Of a DNA stretch of 64,000 bases, positions 1 to 8,799 are shown one piece after another. Source of the stretch: Tateyamaria omphalii (GTDB lineage Bacteria > Pseudomonadota > Alphaproteobacteria > Rhodobacterales > Rhodobacteraceae). The position numbers and the translations under genes are program-made. The stretch is taken from assembly GCF_014651375.1 (NCBI RefSeq), contig NZ_BMWT01000001.1, positions 310,001 to 374,000 on the forward strand, read 5' to 3'. The notes beneath the pieces were generated by a model. It worked only from the letters and a program-made list of their open reading frames with translations. It was not told where the DNA came from and did no database searches. Numbering within the stretch: the stretch's first letter is position 1; each line of letters starts with the position of its first letter.

Positions 1-503
1 AAGAAATCGGGCTCGTGCCCGGCCATGGTGGCGTAGGTCAGCATGCCCTCGTCATCGATCCCCCATCCCTGACCAGCGGTGTCACCAGACCACGCAAAGC
101 GGATGTCGCGGCGCGACGCGGGCGCGGTGCGAAACCGCCCAACCAGCGGCTCAGAGGTCGCATTGATGTCTGACAGGTCCATGGCGGTGAAGCGATAAAA
201 GATGTCCTGATCAGACGGCAGCCCATCCACCAGGCGCTTGACCGACAGATCGCTGCCGGGGATCGCATCCATCGGCGCAAGACGGCGCGCGTTGGCAAAG
301 CTCTCAGTCGTCGCCACCTCCATCTCGATCCGGGCGGGACGATCGGTGCGGGTCCAGATCATGCCCGATGTCGTATCGACATCGCCGGATTGCACTCCGT
401 GGGTGAAGACTGGCCGATCAGCGGCGCGACTGATCGCGGGTGCCGCCAGAAAGGCGGTTGTTGTCGCCAGAAAAGCGCGGCGGGTTGGGCGAATGAGTGG
501 CAT
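1..503 (-). CDS. phoD: PhoD-like alkaline phosphatase, N-terminal part (cut by window edge)
   Basis: The reading frame is open from an ATG at 503 to the window edge, about 167 codons. The N-terminus carries a twin-arginine export signal (TRRAFLA at residues 7-13, then a hydrophobic stretch ending AISRA), so the product should be exported folded by Tat. The mature start resembles the N-terminal domain of PhoD phosphatases (HGVQSGDVDTTSGMIWTR), followed by a possible first metal-site segment, SGDTAGQGWGI. PhoD enzymes are Ca/Fe-dependent periplasmic phosphodiesterases or monoesterases used to scavenge phosphate. A GGGAG ribosome site lies just upstream of the ATG. The catalytic C-terminal part is outside the window, so activity cannot be judged. 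No convincing complete Pho box was seen upstream. Confidence 0.8.
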   Translation of the reverse strand, partial: MPLIRPTRRAFLATTTAFLAAPAISRAADRPVFTHGVQSGDVDTTSGMIWTRTDRPARIEMEVATTESFANARRLAPMDAIPGSDLSVKRLVDGLPSDQDIFYRFTAMDLSDINATSEPLVGRFRTAPASRRDIRFAWSGDTAGQGWGIDDEGMLTYATMAGHEPDF

Positions 504-618
504 GGTGTGCTCCCTGTTGGTCGAATGCCGCCAGACAACAGGGTTTGGGTGACGTGCGATTGGCGTGCACGTAACAGAACAGGCAAGGTTTTATGACGAG
601 CGGGAATGCGCCGAGGTG

Positions 619-972
619 CTAGGCCCGCCCCTGTGGCTTGTGACACGCAGATGCCTCAACCACCAAGCCGTCTGGCCCGAATCGCAACGTCTCTGCTGCC
701 AGCACATCACGTTGGTTGCGGTAAGTGATCACCAGCATACCGTGCCCGTGCAACACGTCCACCACCACAAAGGACAGGTCAGGTTGAGCTACCAGCGCGC
801 GGCTCCAATAGTCGCGCAACGCCGCCTTGCCCCTCAATTCACCATACCCGACCAAACGCATCGCCTTGGTCGATCGGAAAATCACATCCTCGCTGTAATG
901 CGCGAGGATGCGATCAAGGTCGTGAGAGTTCCAGGCGGTCTCCCACTCAACGGCAAAGGCGTCGAAGTCCAC
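619..972 (-). CDS. NTF2-like fold protein (SnoaL/ketosteroid-isomerase-like), 117 aa
   Basis: Small single-domain protein. The pattern AWNSHDLDRILAHYSEDV near the N-terminus and the alternating beta-strand C-terminal half are typical of the NTF2/SnoaL cone fold, which binds small hydrophobic ligands or serves as a stress or unknown-function module. I chose the GTG at 972 as the start. It lies one base after the ilvE stop codon, suggesting translational coupling, and the protein then begins VDFDAFAVEWETAWNSHD. A longer frame (start 1059) would run deep into ilvE. It is the last gene of the ilvE transcript. No catalytic residues can be assigned and the substrate is unknown. Confidence 0.65.
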   Translation of the reverse strand: MDFDAFAVEWETAWNSHDLDRILAHYSEDVIFRSTKAMRLVGYGELRGKAALRDYWSRALVAQPDLSFVVVDVLHGHGMLVITYRNQRDVLAAETLRFGPDGLVVEASACHKPQGRA

Positions 973-973
973 G

Positions 974-1840
974 CTATGCGCGTACCATCTTTTCGTAGCT
1001 TTCCGAAATCTCCCGGGTGATCGCGCCAACTTCGAAATTGTAGTCGGCAATTTCACCAACCGGCGTGACCTCGGCCGCAGTGCCGGTCAGCCAGCACTGT
1101 TCGAATCCTTCCAGCTCATCAGGCATGATCACACGTTCATGCACCTTGATCTGGCGATCTTCCAACATGCCGATGACAGTTTGCCGTGTCAGACCATTCA
1201 GGAACACATCTGCCTTGGGTGTATGCACCTCGCCATCCTTGACGAAGAAGATGTTGGCGCCTGTGCACTCCGCCACGTAGCCACGGTAATCCATGAACAA
1301 AGCGTCCGAACATCCTTTGGCCTCTGCCGCATGCTTGGATGTGGTGCAGATCATGTAAAGACCCGCCGCCTTGGCATGGACCGGGGCCGTCTCGGGCGAG
1401 GGCCGCTTCCACTTGGCGATGTCGATCTTGGCGCCCTTGTACTTGGCGTCGCCGTAGTAGTTGCCCCACTCCCAGGCCGCGATGGCCAGATGAACCGGGT
1501 TCCTGGCAGATGCGACACCCATATCTTCACCTGCACCGCGCCAGGCCACAGCCCGTACATAGGCGTCGGTCAACCCGTTCATGGTCAGCACTTCCTGCTT
1601 GGCCGCTTCGATTTCATCAACTGTGTAGGGGATTTGGAAATCCAACTCACCAGCCGAGTAGTGCAGGCGCTCCGAATGCTTTCGGCTCAGAAAAATCTTG
1701 CCATCATAGGCGCGCTCGCCTTCGAATACAGACGACGCATAGTGCATGGCATGCGTGAGAATATGGACATTCGCCTGCCGCCAGTCGACCATTTGGCCGT
1801 CCATCCAGATTTTCCCGTCGCGATCATCGTAGCCAGCCAT
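974..1840 (-). CDS. ilvE: branched-chain amino acid aminotransferase, 288 aa
   Basis: PLP-dependent class IV aminotransferase that interconverts leucine, isoleucine and valine with their 2-oxoacids in the cytosol. Visible family features are WMDGQMVDWRQANVHILTHA near the N-terminus, the Schiff-base lysine at about residue 157 in HAKAAGLYM, the CTGANIFFV block and LNGLTRQTVIG. The ATG at 1840 is preceded by GGAGGG at good spacing. The longer frame upstream (to 1927) would add 29 unconserved residues and is rejected. It diverges from the MarR-type regulator gene across a 150-bp intergenic region, and the NTF2-like gene follows it directly. Confidence 0.93.
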   Translation of the reverse strand: MAGYDDRDGKIWMDGQMVDWRQANVHILTHAMHYASSVFEGERAYDGKIFLSRKHSERLHYSAGELDFQIPYTVDEIEAAKQEVLTMNGLTDAYVRAVAWRGAGEDMGVASARNPVHLAIAAWEWGNYYGDAKYKGAKIDIAKWKRPSPETAPVHAKAAGLYMICTTSKHAAEAKGCSDALFMDYRGYVAECTGANIFFVKDGEVHTPKADVFLNGLTRQTVIGMLEDRQIKVHERVIMPDELEGFEQCWLTGTAAEVTPVGEIADYNFEVGAITREISESYEKMVRA

Positions 1841-1862
1841 GGCACCCTCCGAATTTGCATTT

Positions 1863-1902
1863 GTTGCGCGACTAGGACCGATGCGGTCATAAAGTTGCGC
1901 AA
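1863..1902. promoter_or_regulatory. repeated GTTGCGC motif in the ilvE / petP-like divergent promoter region
   Basis: Two direct copies of GTTGCGC (1863-1869 and 1894-1900) lie 31 bp apart between the divergent genes. The second forms the 8-bp palindrome TTGCGCAA (1895-1902). MarR proteins normally bind short palindromes near their own promoters, so these are candidate operators for the regulator encoded at 1991. This is inference from position and symmetry only. Confidence 0.25.
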
Positions 1903-1990
1903 AACCTGCGATTCGATAGCCCTTCACCCTTGGAATGTCAACAAGGCTGACTTAAACTGCCACAAAAGACGACCAGAGATGGGGACGGGC

Positions 1991-2503
1991 ATGGCCGACG
2001 GACGCGGAACTGCTACTGCGGGTGGAGAGAACCTGCTTTTCCTGACGGACGAACAGTTGCGTCAGGGGATCGAGGCAATGTTCTTTGCCTATCGCGGATT
2101 TACCGCCGACCCCGATCGCATCCTGTCGGACATGGCGTATGGCCGCGCGCATCACCGCGCCATTCACTTCATAAACCGTGCGCCCGGCACCACGGTTAAC
2201 AACCTGCTCAACATCCTTGGCGTGACGAAACAATCCCTGAACCGGGTGCTGCGGACGCTGATAGAAGACGGGCTTGTGGAAAGCCGGGTCGGCAAGACCG
2301 ACAAACGGGAACGGCACCTGTATCTGACCGAAGATGGCCATGCGCTCGAAGGGCGGCTGTCTGATGCACAGCGCGCGCGGATGCGCGCCGCTTTCCGCGA
2401 TGCAGGCCCCGAAGCAGTGGCAGGCTTTCGCACCGTGCTCGAGGCAATGATGGACACGGAAATGCATCGCACCTATCAAAGACTGAAGGAGAGCGGTGCA
2501 TGA
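1991..2503 (+). CDS. petP: MarR-family transcriptional regulator, PetP-like, 170 aa
   Basis: Winged helix-turn-helix regulator. Residues 67-115 (TTVNNLLNILGVTKQSLNR through KRERHLYLTEDG) form the MarR DNA-binding domain, flanked by N- and C-terminal dimerisation helices. It overlaps the response regulator gene by ATGA (2500-2503), so the two are translated together. In Rhodobacter capsulatus a MarR-like gene, petP, is similarly joined to the OmpR-type petR upstream of the cytochrome bc1 genes. The same architecture is seen here, but no bc1 genes follow within the window. I took the ATG at 1991; an in-frame ATG at 1979 is possible. The much longer open frame starting at 1139 is mostly antisense to ilvE. 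Confidence 0.75.
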   Translation: MADGRGTATAGGENLLFLTDEQLRQGIEAMFFAYRGFTADPDRILSDMAYGRAHHRAIHFINRAPGTTVNNLLNILGVTKQSLNRVLRTLIEDGLVESRVGKTDKRERHLYLTEDGHALEGRLSDAQRARMRAAFRDAGPEAVAGFRTVLEAMMDTEMHRTYQRLKESGA

Positions 2504-3201
2504 CTGAATTCGACACCCACCTGCTGATCGTCGATGACGACGAACGCATCCGTAGCCTCTTGCAGAAGTTCCTGGTGCGAAATGGCTTTTTGGTGACAGC
2601 GGCGCGTGATGCCGCCCACGCACGCCGGGTCCTGTCCGGGCTCGATTTCGACATGATCGTGCTGGATGTGATGATGCCAGGCGAAGATGGTCTCAGCCTG
2701 TGCCGCAGCCTGCGCGAAACCCATGCCACACCCATTCTGTTGCTAACAGCAAAGGGCGAAACCGAAAACCGGATCGAAGGGTTGGAGGCCGGAGCCGACG
2801 ACTACTTGCCCAAACCGTTCGAGCCCAAAGAGCTGCTCTTGCGTATCAACGCCATCCTGCGGCGCGTGCCCGATGTCGCTCCGGAAGAGGCGGCTCCGAA
2901 AATCCTGACCCTCGGTCCCATCCGCTACGATATGGAGCGGGGCGAGATGTGGCAGGGCGAAGACCTCGTGCGGCTAACCGCCACCGAAATGCAGTTGATG
3001 AAAATCTTCTCGGCTAAACCCGGCGAAGCCATCAGCCGAGCCAAGCTGGTCGAAGACCTTGGCCGCGATCGTGGTCAAGCACAGGAACGCGCCGTGGACG
3101 TGCAGATCACGCGGCTTCGGCGCAAAATCGAAAGCAACCCAAAACAGCCCCGCTACCTGCAAACCGTGCGCGGCGCAGGCTACATGCTGGCGCCGGATTG
3201 A
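2500..3201 (+). CDS. petR: OmpR-family response regulator, PetR-like, 233 aa
   Basis: Two-domain response regulator. The receiver domain (about 1-125) has the acidic pocket (LIVDDDERI), the phospho-acceptor aspartate D56 in VLDVMMP, the T83 switch region and K105 in LPKPFEP. The C-terminal winged-helix effector (about 135-230) includes LTATEMQLMKIF and the recognition region AVDVQITRLRRKIE. It is translationally coupled to the upstream MarR-type gene. In R. capsulatus PetR is required for cytochrome bc1 formation and normally acts without an adjacent histidine kinase. No kinase gene is adjacent here either. The assignment to PetR rather than a generic OmpR paralogue rests on the pairing with the MarR gene. 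Confidence 0.8.
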   Translation: MTEFDTHLLIVDDDERIRSLLQKFLVRNGFLVTAARDAAHARRVLSGLDFDMIVLDVMMPGEDGLSLCRSLRETHATPILLLTAKGETENRIEGLEAGADDYLPKPFEPKELLLRINAILRRVPDVAPEEAAPKILTLGPIRYDMERGEMWQGEDLVRLTATEMQLMKIFSAKPGEAISRAKLVEDLGRDRGQAQERAVDVQITRLRRKIESNPKQPRYLQTVRGAGYMLAPD

Positions 3202-3253
3202 TAGCATGCGCTTCGTAAGCTGTTTTACGATTGTTCCTTTGGTGCGCTTGAAC

Positions 3254-3537
3254 CTACACATGGCACGCATGCATCCCGTTGCCCTTGACTTGCTGCTTGG
3301 TGATAAACTGGCTGGCTTTCGTCCAGACCGCACCAAGCGCGGCATCAGCCTCAACAGCCTATCCTGTCTCCAAAACGCATGTTTCGACCCGAGACTGTTT
3401 CCCGTTCATGTTTTGGCAGATGAATTCGTCGTGAAACATATCAAACACGTGCGCCGCAATCTGTTTGTGGAGTTCTTCGCATTTCTTGGCATCGTCATCC
3501 TTCAGTAAACTGGTGAAAATGCAAACAGCCCTCCTTA
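3254..3537 (-). pseudogene. possible small gene broken by an amber codon, in the 317-bp gap before the deacetylase gene
   Basis: This gap holds no accepted gene, but the minus strand has one frame with protein-like composition (KDDDAKKCEELHKQIAAHVF and onward). It stops at TAG 3361-3359, then continues in the same frame with equally protein-like sequence (AVEADAALGAVWTKASQF) to a second TAG at 3256-3254. No ATG, GTG or TTG sits at a good place. A strong TAAGGAGG (plus-strand 3530-3537) lies 9 nt before an ATT codon at 3520-3518. It may be a decayed gene, a gene with a rare start, or chance. I do not recognise the sequence. Confidence 0.22.
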
Positions 3538-4457
3538 CCCATTCAGACGGCCTCCTGCACGTCACGCCCCCCGGCATGCCCGAACAAGTTGCGCGGCTCG
3601 ACTACATCCAGCGCGCGCTCGCCGACCTCGACCTGGTCCGCGTCGATCCGCCATTGGCCGATGACGCATCCATCGCGCTGTGTCATCCGCAGGACTATAT
3701 CGACTTCGTGCGCACCAAAGTGCCTGCCGACGGCTTTGCCGGTTTGGACCGCGAAACCGACGCCGAAACCTTCCTTTCGCCCACATCTTACAACGCAGTC
3801 TGGCGCGCTGCGGGCGGTGCGGTCAAAGCCGTCGACATGGTGCTGGACGAGGAAGTCACGAACGCCTTCGTCGCTATGCGCCCACCTGGGCACCACGCAG
3901 AACAGTCTCTACCTATGGGGTTTTGCATCTTTGGCAATGTCGCCATCGCTGCTAAACATGCACTCGAAGTGCATGGGCTTGAACGGGTCGCCGTGGTCGA
4001 TTTCGACGTGCACCATGGCAACGGCACCCAAGCGCTGCTCCAAGACGACCCGCGCGCACTCGTCATCACCTCACAACAGATACCGCTTTGGCCAGGAACA
4101 GGACAAGCTTCGGATCGTGGCCCACACGGCACCGTCCTGAACATCCCGCTTGCTCCGCATACAGATGGCAACCACGCCATTGCCGAATACGAGCGGCAGG
4201 TGATCCCGGCCCTGATCAAACACCAGCCCGAACTCATCCTGATTTCTGCCGGTTTCGACGCCCACCAAGACGACCCGTTGGCCCAACTCAACTGGACGGC
4301 AGACACCTACACCAGCCTCACCGACATGCTTGCGAAAACTGCACGAGACCTGTGCAAGGGCCGGGTGGTGTCCGTTCTGGAAGGGGGCTATGATCTGGAC
4401 GCGCTGGCCGCTTGTGCCCGCGCCCACGTGCAATCGCTGATGAAGGCCTCCACATGA
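3519..4457 (+). CDS. histone deacetylase / acetylpolyamine amidohydrolase family protein, 312 aa
   Basis: Zinc-dependent deacetylase of the arginase/deacetylase fold. Visible signature residues are RPPGHHAE (tandem catalytic histidines 125-126), DFDVHHGNGT (zinc ligands D163 and H165) and SAGFDAHQDDPL (third ligand D247), plus EGGYDLDAL near the C-terminus. Bacterial members deacetylate polyamines, acetoin-related substrates or other small acetyl-amides; the substrate here is unknown. The start at ATG 3519 gives MQTALLTHSDGL, matching the family N-terminus. It is the first gene of a tight run with xseB (ATGA overlap), ispA and dxs, an order often seen in Rhodobacteraceae. Confidence 0.88.
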   Translation: MQTALLTHSDGLLHVTPPGMPEQVARLDYIQRALADLDLVRVDPPLADDASIALCHPQDYIDFVRTKVPADGFAGLDRETDAETFLSPTSYNAVWRAAGGAVKAVDMVLDEEVTNAFVAMRPPGHHAEQSLPMGFCIFGNVAIAAKHALEVHGLERVAVVDFDVHHGNGTQALLQDDPRALVITSQQIPLWPGTGQASDRGPHGTVLNIPLAPHTDGNHAIAEYERQVIPALIKHQPELILISAGFDAHQDDPLAQLNWTADTYTSLTDMLAKTARDLCKGRVVSVLEGGYDLDALAACARAHVQSLMKAST

Positions 4458-4696
4458 CCGACCGCCCTGTAGACGAAATGAGCTTCGAAGAAGCAATGGC
4501 CGAGCTGGAACAGGTATTGGGCCAGCTGGAGCGGGGCGACGTCGCACTGGACGATTCCATCAAGCTTTATGAGCGCGGCGCTGCACTCAAAGCGCGTTGC
4601 GAGAAGAAGCTGAAGGAAGCTGAAGAGAAGGTTGCCGCCATTACCTTGGATGGCGATGGAAATCCGACCGGACTGAAACCAGCAGGCGATCTGTAA
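4454..4696 (+). CDS. xseB: exodeoxyribonuclease VII small subunit, 80 aa
   Basis: The small subunit of exonuclease VII binds XseA and the complex degrades single-stranded DNA from both ends. The family core SFEEAMAELEQVLGQLERGD and LDDSIKLYERGAALKARCE is fully present, forming two helices of the usual length (about 80 residues). ATGA overlap with the deacetylase gene fixes the start at 4454; a longer upstream frame lies within that gene. ispA follows after 3 bp. The large subunit xseA is not in the window. Confidence 0.92.
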   Translation: MTDRPVDEMSFEEAMAELEQVLGQLERGDVALDDSIKLYERGAALKARCEKKLKEAEEKVAAITLDGDGNPTGLKPAGDL

Positions 4697-4699
4697 TCC

Positions 4700-5566
4700 A
4701 TGTTCCGCGACCGGCTGAGAGACGCGGCTGTCGCCATACAGGCGCATTTGGATACCGAGTTGAAAGGCTTGGAACCGATACCCGTCGTTGACGCTATGAC
4801 GCACGCGACAAACGGCGGCAAACGGATACGCGGCTTTCTGGTGCTGGAAGGTGCGCGTCTGCACGGAATAGACCCTAAAAAGGCAATTTGGCCGGCCTGC
4901 GCTATCGAGGCCGTACATGCCTATTCCCTTGTTCATGATGATCTGCCCTGCATGGATGACGATGACCTGCGCCGTGGAGTGCCGACGGTGCATATCAAAT
5001 GGGATGAGGCGACGGCGGTGCTGGCAGGGGACGCACTGCAAACGCTCGCCTTCGAAATGGTCGCGCATCCCGCGATTGGTTCGGGTGATGTGCGCGCAGA
5101 TCTTGTCCAATCACTCGCAATGGCGTCAGGTGCACGTGGAATGGTACTCGGTCAGGCGCTCGACATTGCAGCCGAGACCGCGGCGACGCCGCTGACACTT
5201 GATCAGATTATCGCATTGCAGCGCGGCAAAACCGGTGCGCTATTCGAATGGTCCGCCACCGCTGGCGCACGACTGGCACAAGCCGACATCACGCCTTTGC
5301 AAACGTACGCCCGCGCCCTCGGCCTCGCCTTCCAGATTGCCGATGACGTTCTGGATGTAACCAGCGATGCCGTCACCATGGGCAAGGCGACGGGCAAGGA
5401 TGCCGATGCGGGCAAGGCCACCTTCGTGTCGCTGCTTGGGCTAGACGAGGCGAAACGCCGCGCTGACCAACTCGTGACCGAAGCTTGCGATGCCTTACAT
5501 GTATATAATGCGGACGCCGACGTATTGCGGGACGCCGCCCGCTTTGTCGTGACCCGCACCAGCTAG
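4700..5566 (+). CDS. ispA: farnesyl diphosphate synthase (geranyltranstransferase), 288 aa
   Basis: Short-chain trans-prenyltransferase condensing IPP with DMAPP and GPP to give farnesyl diphosphate, the precursor of ubiquinone side chain, carotenoids and undecaprenyl phosphate. The first aspartate-rich motif [10 protein letters not shown] (residues 80-89) and the second DDVLD (215-219), the GGKRIRG substrate-binding segment (39-45) and RGKTGALFE are all present. It starts 3 bp after xseB and is followed 7 bp later by dxs, so early and late steps of isoprenoid supply are co-transcribed. Confidence 0.93.
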   Translation: MFRDRLRDAAVAIQAHLDTELKGLEPIPVVDAMTHATNGGKRIRGFLVLEGARLHGIDPKKAIWPACAIEAVHAYSLVHDDLPCMDDDDLRRGVPTVHIKWDEATAVLAGDALQTLAFEMVAHPAIGSGDVRADLVQSLAMASGARGMVLGQALDIAAETAATPLTLDQIIALQRGKTGALFEWSATAGARLAQADITPLQTYARALGLAFQIADDVLDVTSDAVTMGKATGKDADAGKATFVSLLGLDEAKRRADQLVTEACDALHVYNADADVLRDAARFVVTRTS

Positions 5567-5573
5567 AGAGCCA

Positions 5574-7502
5574 ATGTCAGATCGCCCCAACACCCCGCTT
5601 CTTGACACCGTGCATCGTCCTGCGGACCTGAAACGCTTTTCGGACGCACAACTCCGGCAAGTGGCCAACGAAGTCCGCGCTGAAACAGTGTCAGCGGTGT
5701 CGGTGACAGGCGGACACCTTGGTGCAGGGCTTGGCGTGGTTGAACTGACCGTCGCTTTACATGCTGTTTTCGATACGCCACGGGACAAGCTGGTGTGGGA
5801 CGTTGGGCACCAATGCTACCCCCACAAAATTCTGACCGAACGGCGCGACCGCATCCGCACACTGCGGATGAAAGATGGTCTCAGCGGCTTCACCAAACGC
5901 AGCGAGTCCCCCTACGATCCCTTTGGCGCCGCGCACTCCTCGACCTCAATCAGCGCTGCGCTCGGCTTTGCCGTCGCACGCGATCTGGGTGGACAACCGC
6001 CAGAAGGGTCCGGCGACGCCATTGCTGTCATCGGCGACGGATCGATGAGCGCAGGCATGGCCTATGAGGCCATGAACAACGCCGGACACTTGGGCAAACG
6101 TCTTTTCGTAATCCTGAACGACAACGAAATGTCCATCGCGCCTCCCGTCGGGGCGATGTCGTCCTACCTGTCACGGCTCTATGCCCAAAACCCCTTTCAG
6201 GATCTCAAGGCCGCGGCAAAAGGGGCCGTCAGTCTGTTGCCAGAACCCTTCCGCGAAGGAGCGAAACGCGCCAAGGAGATGCTCAAGGGCATGGCCGTCG
6301 GCGGAACGTTGTTCGAGGAGTTGGGCTTTAGCTATATCGGTCCCATTGATGGGCACGACATGGACCAGCTTCTTCCGGTTTTGCGCACCGTCAAGGAACG
6401 CGCAACAGGCCCCATCTTGATCCACGTTCTGACAAAGAAGGGCAAAGGATACGCTCCCGCCGAAACCGCCCGCGACAAGGGGCATGCGACAGCCAAGTTC
6501 GACGTGATCACCGGCGAACAGAAAAAAGCCCCCAGCAATGCGCCCAGCTACACCAAGGTGTTTGCCGAACACCTGATCAAGCAGGCCGAAGCGGACGACA
6601 AGATTTGTGCTGTGACGGCCGCCATGCCCGATGGCACCGGCCTGAACCTCTTTGCGGAACGGTATCCCAGCCGCTGCTTTGACGTGGGCATTGCCGAGCA
6701 ACATGGCGTGACCTTTTCAGCCGCTCTTGCCGCCGGGGGGGTGAAACCCTTCTGCGCAATGTATTCGACCTTCCTGCAACGGGGCTACGACCAGGTCGTG
6801 CACGACGTCGCAATCCAGCGCCTGCCCGTCCGCTTCGCCATAGACCGCGCAGGCCTCGTGGGCGCCGACGGAGCGACGCACGCAGGAGCCTTCGACGTCG
6901 CCTATCTGTCAAACCTGCCCGGCTTCACCGTCATGGCCGCAGCGGACGAGGCGGAACTGGCCCACATGGTCGCCACCGCAGCCGCCCATGATGAGGGCCC
7001 CATCGCCTTCCGCTTTCCACGTGGCGAAGGCACAGGTGTCGACATGCCCGAACGCGGGGAGCCGCTGGAAATCGGCAAGGGCCGCATGATCCAAGAGGGC
7101 AAAGGCATCGCCCTCCTCTCTTTCGGCACCCGACTGGAAGAAGTGCAGAAGGCCGCGGAAAACCTCGCCGCTAAGGGGATCACCCCCACCATCGCAGATG
7201 CCCGATTTGCCAAACCGCTCGACCGCGACCTGATCCTTGAGCTTGCCGCCAATCACGAGGCTCTGATCACAATCGAAGAGGGCGCAGTGGGCGGCTTCGG
7301 CAGCCACGTCGCCCAGCTTCTGGCCGAGGAAGGCGTGTTCGACACCGGCCTCAAATACCGCTCCATGATCCTGCCCGACATCTTCATCGACCAAGCCAGC
7401 CCAGCAGACATGTACGCAGTTGCAGGCATGAACGCCGAACAGATCGAGGCAAAGGTGCTGAACGTACTTGGCGTAACGTCAATCGGCGAAGCACGCGCCT
7501 AA
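5574..7502 (+). CDS. dxs: 1-deoxy-D-xylulose-5-phosphate synthase, 642 aa
   Basis: Thiamine-diphosphate enzyme that condenses pyruvate with glyceraldehyde 3-phosphate, the first and flux-controlling step of the MEP isoprenoid pathway. Evidence: [15 protein letters not shown] with catalytic histidine 48, [10 protein letters not shown], the TPP/Mg motif [13 protein letters not shown] (about 154-166) and NN, and the transketolase-like central domain with [11 protein letters not shown]. The length matches the family. It is the last gene of the xseB-ispA-dxs run; no hairpin terminator is evident in the 62 bp before the next gene. Confidence 0.95.
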   Translation: MSDRPNTPLLDTVHRPADLKRFSDAQLRQVANEVRAETVSAVSVTGGHLGAGLGVVELTVALHAVFDTPRDKLVWDVGHQCYPHKILTERRDRIRTLRMKDGLSGFTKRSESPYDPFGAAHSSTSISAALGFAVARDLGGQPPEGSGDAIAVIGDGSMSAGMAYEAMNNAGHLGKRLFVILNDNEMSIAPPVGAMSSYLSRLYAQNPFQDLKAAAKGAVSLLPEPFREGAKRAKEMLKGMAVGGTLFEELGFSYIGPIDGHDMDQLLPVLRTVKERATGPILIHVLTKKGKGYAPAETARDKGHATAKFDVITGEQKKAPSNAPSYTKVFAEHLIKQAEADDKICAVTAAMPDGTGLNLFAERYPSRCFDVGIAEQHGVTFSAALAAGGVKPFCAMYSTFLQRGYDQVVHDVAIQRLPVRFAIDRAGLVGADGATHAGAFDVAYLSNLPGFTVMAAADEAELAHMVATAAAHDEGPIAFRFPRGEGTGVDMPERGEPLEIGKGRMIQEGKGIALLSFGTRLEEVQKAAENLAAKGITPTIADARFAKPLDRDLILELAANHEALITIEEGAVGGFGSHVAQLLAEEGVFDTGLKYRSMILPDIFIDQASPADMYAVAGMNAEQIEAKVLNVLGVTSIGEARA

Positions 7503-7564
7503 GGCTTGCTTTGAAAGGCCCGCGTCGGCCAGTGTCAGAGCCACATTTTGAAAGGCTTTGACCG

Positions 7565-8221
7565 ATGGACATCCACAGCCGCCCCGTCCTGCTGTATCGC
7601 TGGGTCGTTTTCCTTCTCGCGGCAGGCTACTGCCTGTACCAACTGATCCTGGGGTCATGGGGCGGTGTGGGCGGACCGTTTCGCTACCTGACCATCTGGG
7701 CACTGTTCCTGTCCTTCTATTCCGCCAGCCGGATGCTTGCGCTTAGCGAACACCGGATCACCCGCAAGCACGAGGTGACAGCGATGTGCGCTGCCGTCCT
7801 GAACGTCATGGTCGTGTTTCTCTACTGGCGGCTCTACCTCGCTGACCCTTCCCTGGTGAACGGCGGAAACCCGATCATCTGGTGGCTTGAGTACTACCTG
7901 CATGCGCTGGGACCCCTCCTGCAAATCATCGACGCCCTGTTTATCGGTGCCGTGTTTCGCAAGGTGTGGCGGGCGGCGTTGCCAATGGTGGCCATCATCG
8001 CGGCATATGTGGCCTGGTCCGAACTGTTCGTGCAGCGGTTCAACTCCAAACCCGAAGGCACCGTGACAAGTGGCCTGCCCTACCCCTTCCTCAATTCCAT
8101 GGAATGGCCGGACCGCGTGAACTTCTACATCGCGAATGGTGCCATCGCACTGGGTCTGCTGGTGGTCTTCGGCGTTTTGGGCGCTGTGCTTTACCGGATT
8201 CGTCGCTCTCAGGCCGCCTGA
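7565..8221 (+). CDS. FAR-17a/AIG1-like integral membrane protein, 218 aa
   Basis: About six hydrophobic helices. The order GPFRYLTIWALFLSFYSASR, then HALGPLLQIIDALFI, then WSELFVQRF...YPFL resembles the FAR-17a/AIG1 (androgen-induced) family, some animal members of which are threonine-dependent membrane hydrolases of fatty-acid esters. A conserved histidine opens the HALGPLLQI helix, as in that family. The resemblance is by pattern only, so a plain multi-pass membrane protein of unknown role is the cautious reading. Its 3' end overlaps the convergent exoD gene by 13 bp. Confidence 0.6.
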   Translation: MDIHSRPVLLYRWVVFLLAAGYCLYQLILGSWGGVGGPFRYLTIWALFLSFYSASRMLALSEHRITRKHEVTAMCAAVLNVMVVFLYWRLYLADPSLVNGGNPIIWWLEYYLHALGPLLQIIDALFIGAVFRKVWRAALPMVAIIAAYVAWSELFVQRFNSKPEGTVTSGLPYPFLNSMEWPDRVNFYIANGAIALGLLVVFGVLGAVLYRIRRSQAA

Positions 8222-8799
8222 GCCAGCCATAAAACGGCCAGAACCTGTGCGGCTACGGCGATGTGGCCGGCCAGCACATACATCCCGTCATGTGTCAGCA
8301 GGCCAAAGGCCATCAAGGCCAAGGCACCCGCGCCAAAGGACGTGACAAAGGGAAAAAACTCAAGGAATGGCCACTGCAACGGCATGGCCATGCATAATAT
8401 CAGGGTCACGAGACGCAGCGGGTGGCGCGTGAGGATACGCAGACGCGGATGCGAATGGCGGTCGATCCAGCCCGCAGGGCGGCGCAGCCATCCGGTGGCC
8501 ACATGCAACCTCTCGGCCCGCACGCGTCGGTTCCGCAGGAACGGTGGCAGCCAAAGCTGTTTGCGCCCAACGGCCGCCTGCAAGATCAGGATCAACAGAA
8601 CCAGTGACGACAAGGTCGGCATGCCCGGAATGCCAGACAGCGGCGACACCAGCAGGATCGACACGACCAGCACAATGGGCATGATCGACTGCTCGCCAAT
8701 CTCATCCAGAATGTCCTGAACAGACACGACCTCACCCGCGCCAGCCTCGTCGACCGCATCCAGCAGATGCGTCAGCGTGCGAGGATCATCCCCCGTCAT
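8209..8799 (-). CDS. exoD: ExoD-family membrane protein, 196 aa
   Basis: Matches the exopolysaccharide synthesis ExoD family: a hydrophilic start (LTHLLDAVDE), the helix SIMPIVLVVSILLVSPLSGIPGMPTL with its PL.GIPG pattern, the RRxxxRAER-like basic loop and three further helices near the C-terminus. Rhizobial exoD mutants make less exopolysaccharide and are alkali sensitive, but the biochemical function is unknown. It overlaps the upstream epimerase gene (ATGA, 8796-8799) and is translated with it. Confidence 0.8.
   Translation of the reverse strand: MTGDDPRTLTHLLDAVDEAGAGEVVSVQDILDEIGEQSIMPIVLVVSILLVSPLSGIPGMPTLSSLVLLILILQAAVGRKQLWLPPFLRNRRVRAERLHVATGWLRRPAGWIDRHSHPRLRILTRHPLRLVTLILCMAMPLQWPFLEFFPFVTSFGAGALALMAFGLLTHDGMYVLAGHIAVAAQVLAVLWLAQAA

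Noticed and set aside
589-610. Pho box upstream of the PhoD-like gene
   Set aside because: The minus strand has a half-site resembling CTGTCAT followed by AAAA, but the second half-site is poor.
1139-2503. 454-residue plus-strand open frame
   Set aside because: Its first 280 codons are antisense to ilvE with poor composition; only the last 170 codons are the MarR-type regulator.
3059-3508. 149-residue plus-strand open frame
   Set aside because: Overlaps the end of the response regulator in another frame and has no ribosome site; the opposite strand looks more protein-like.
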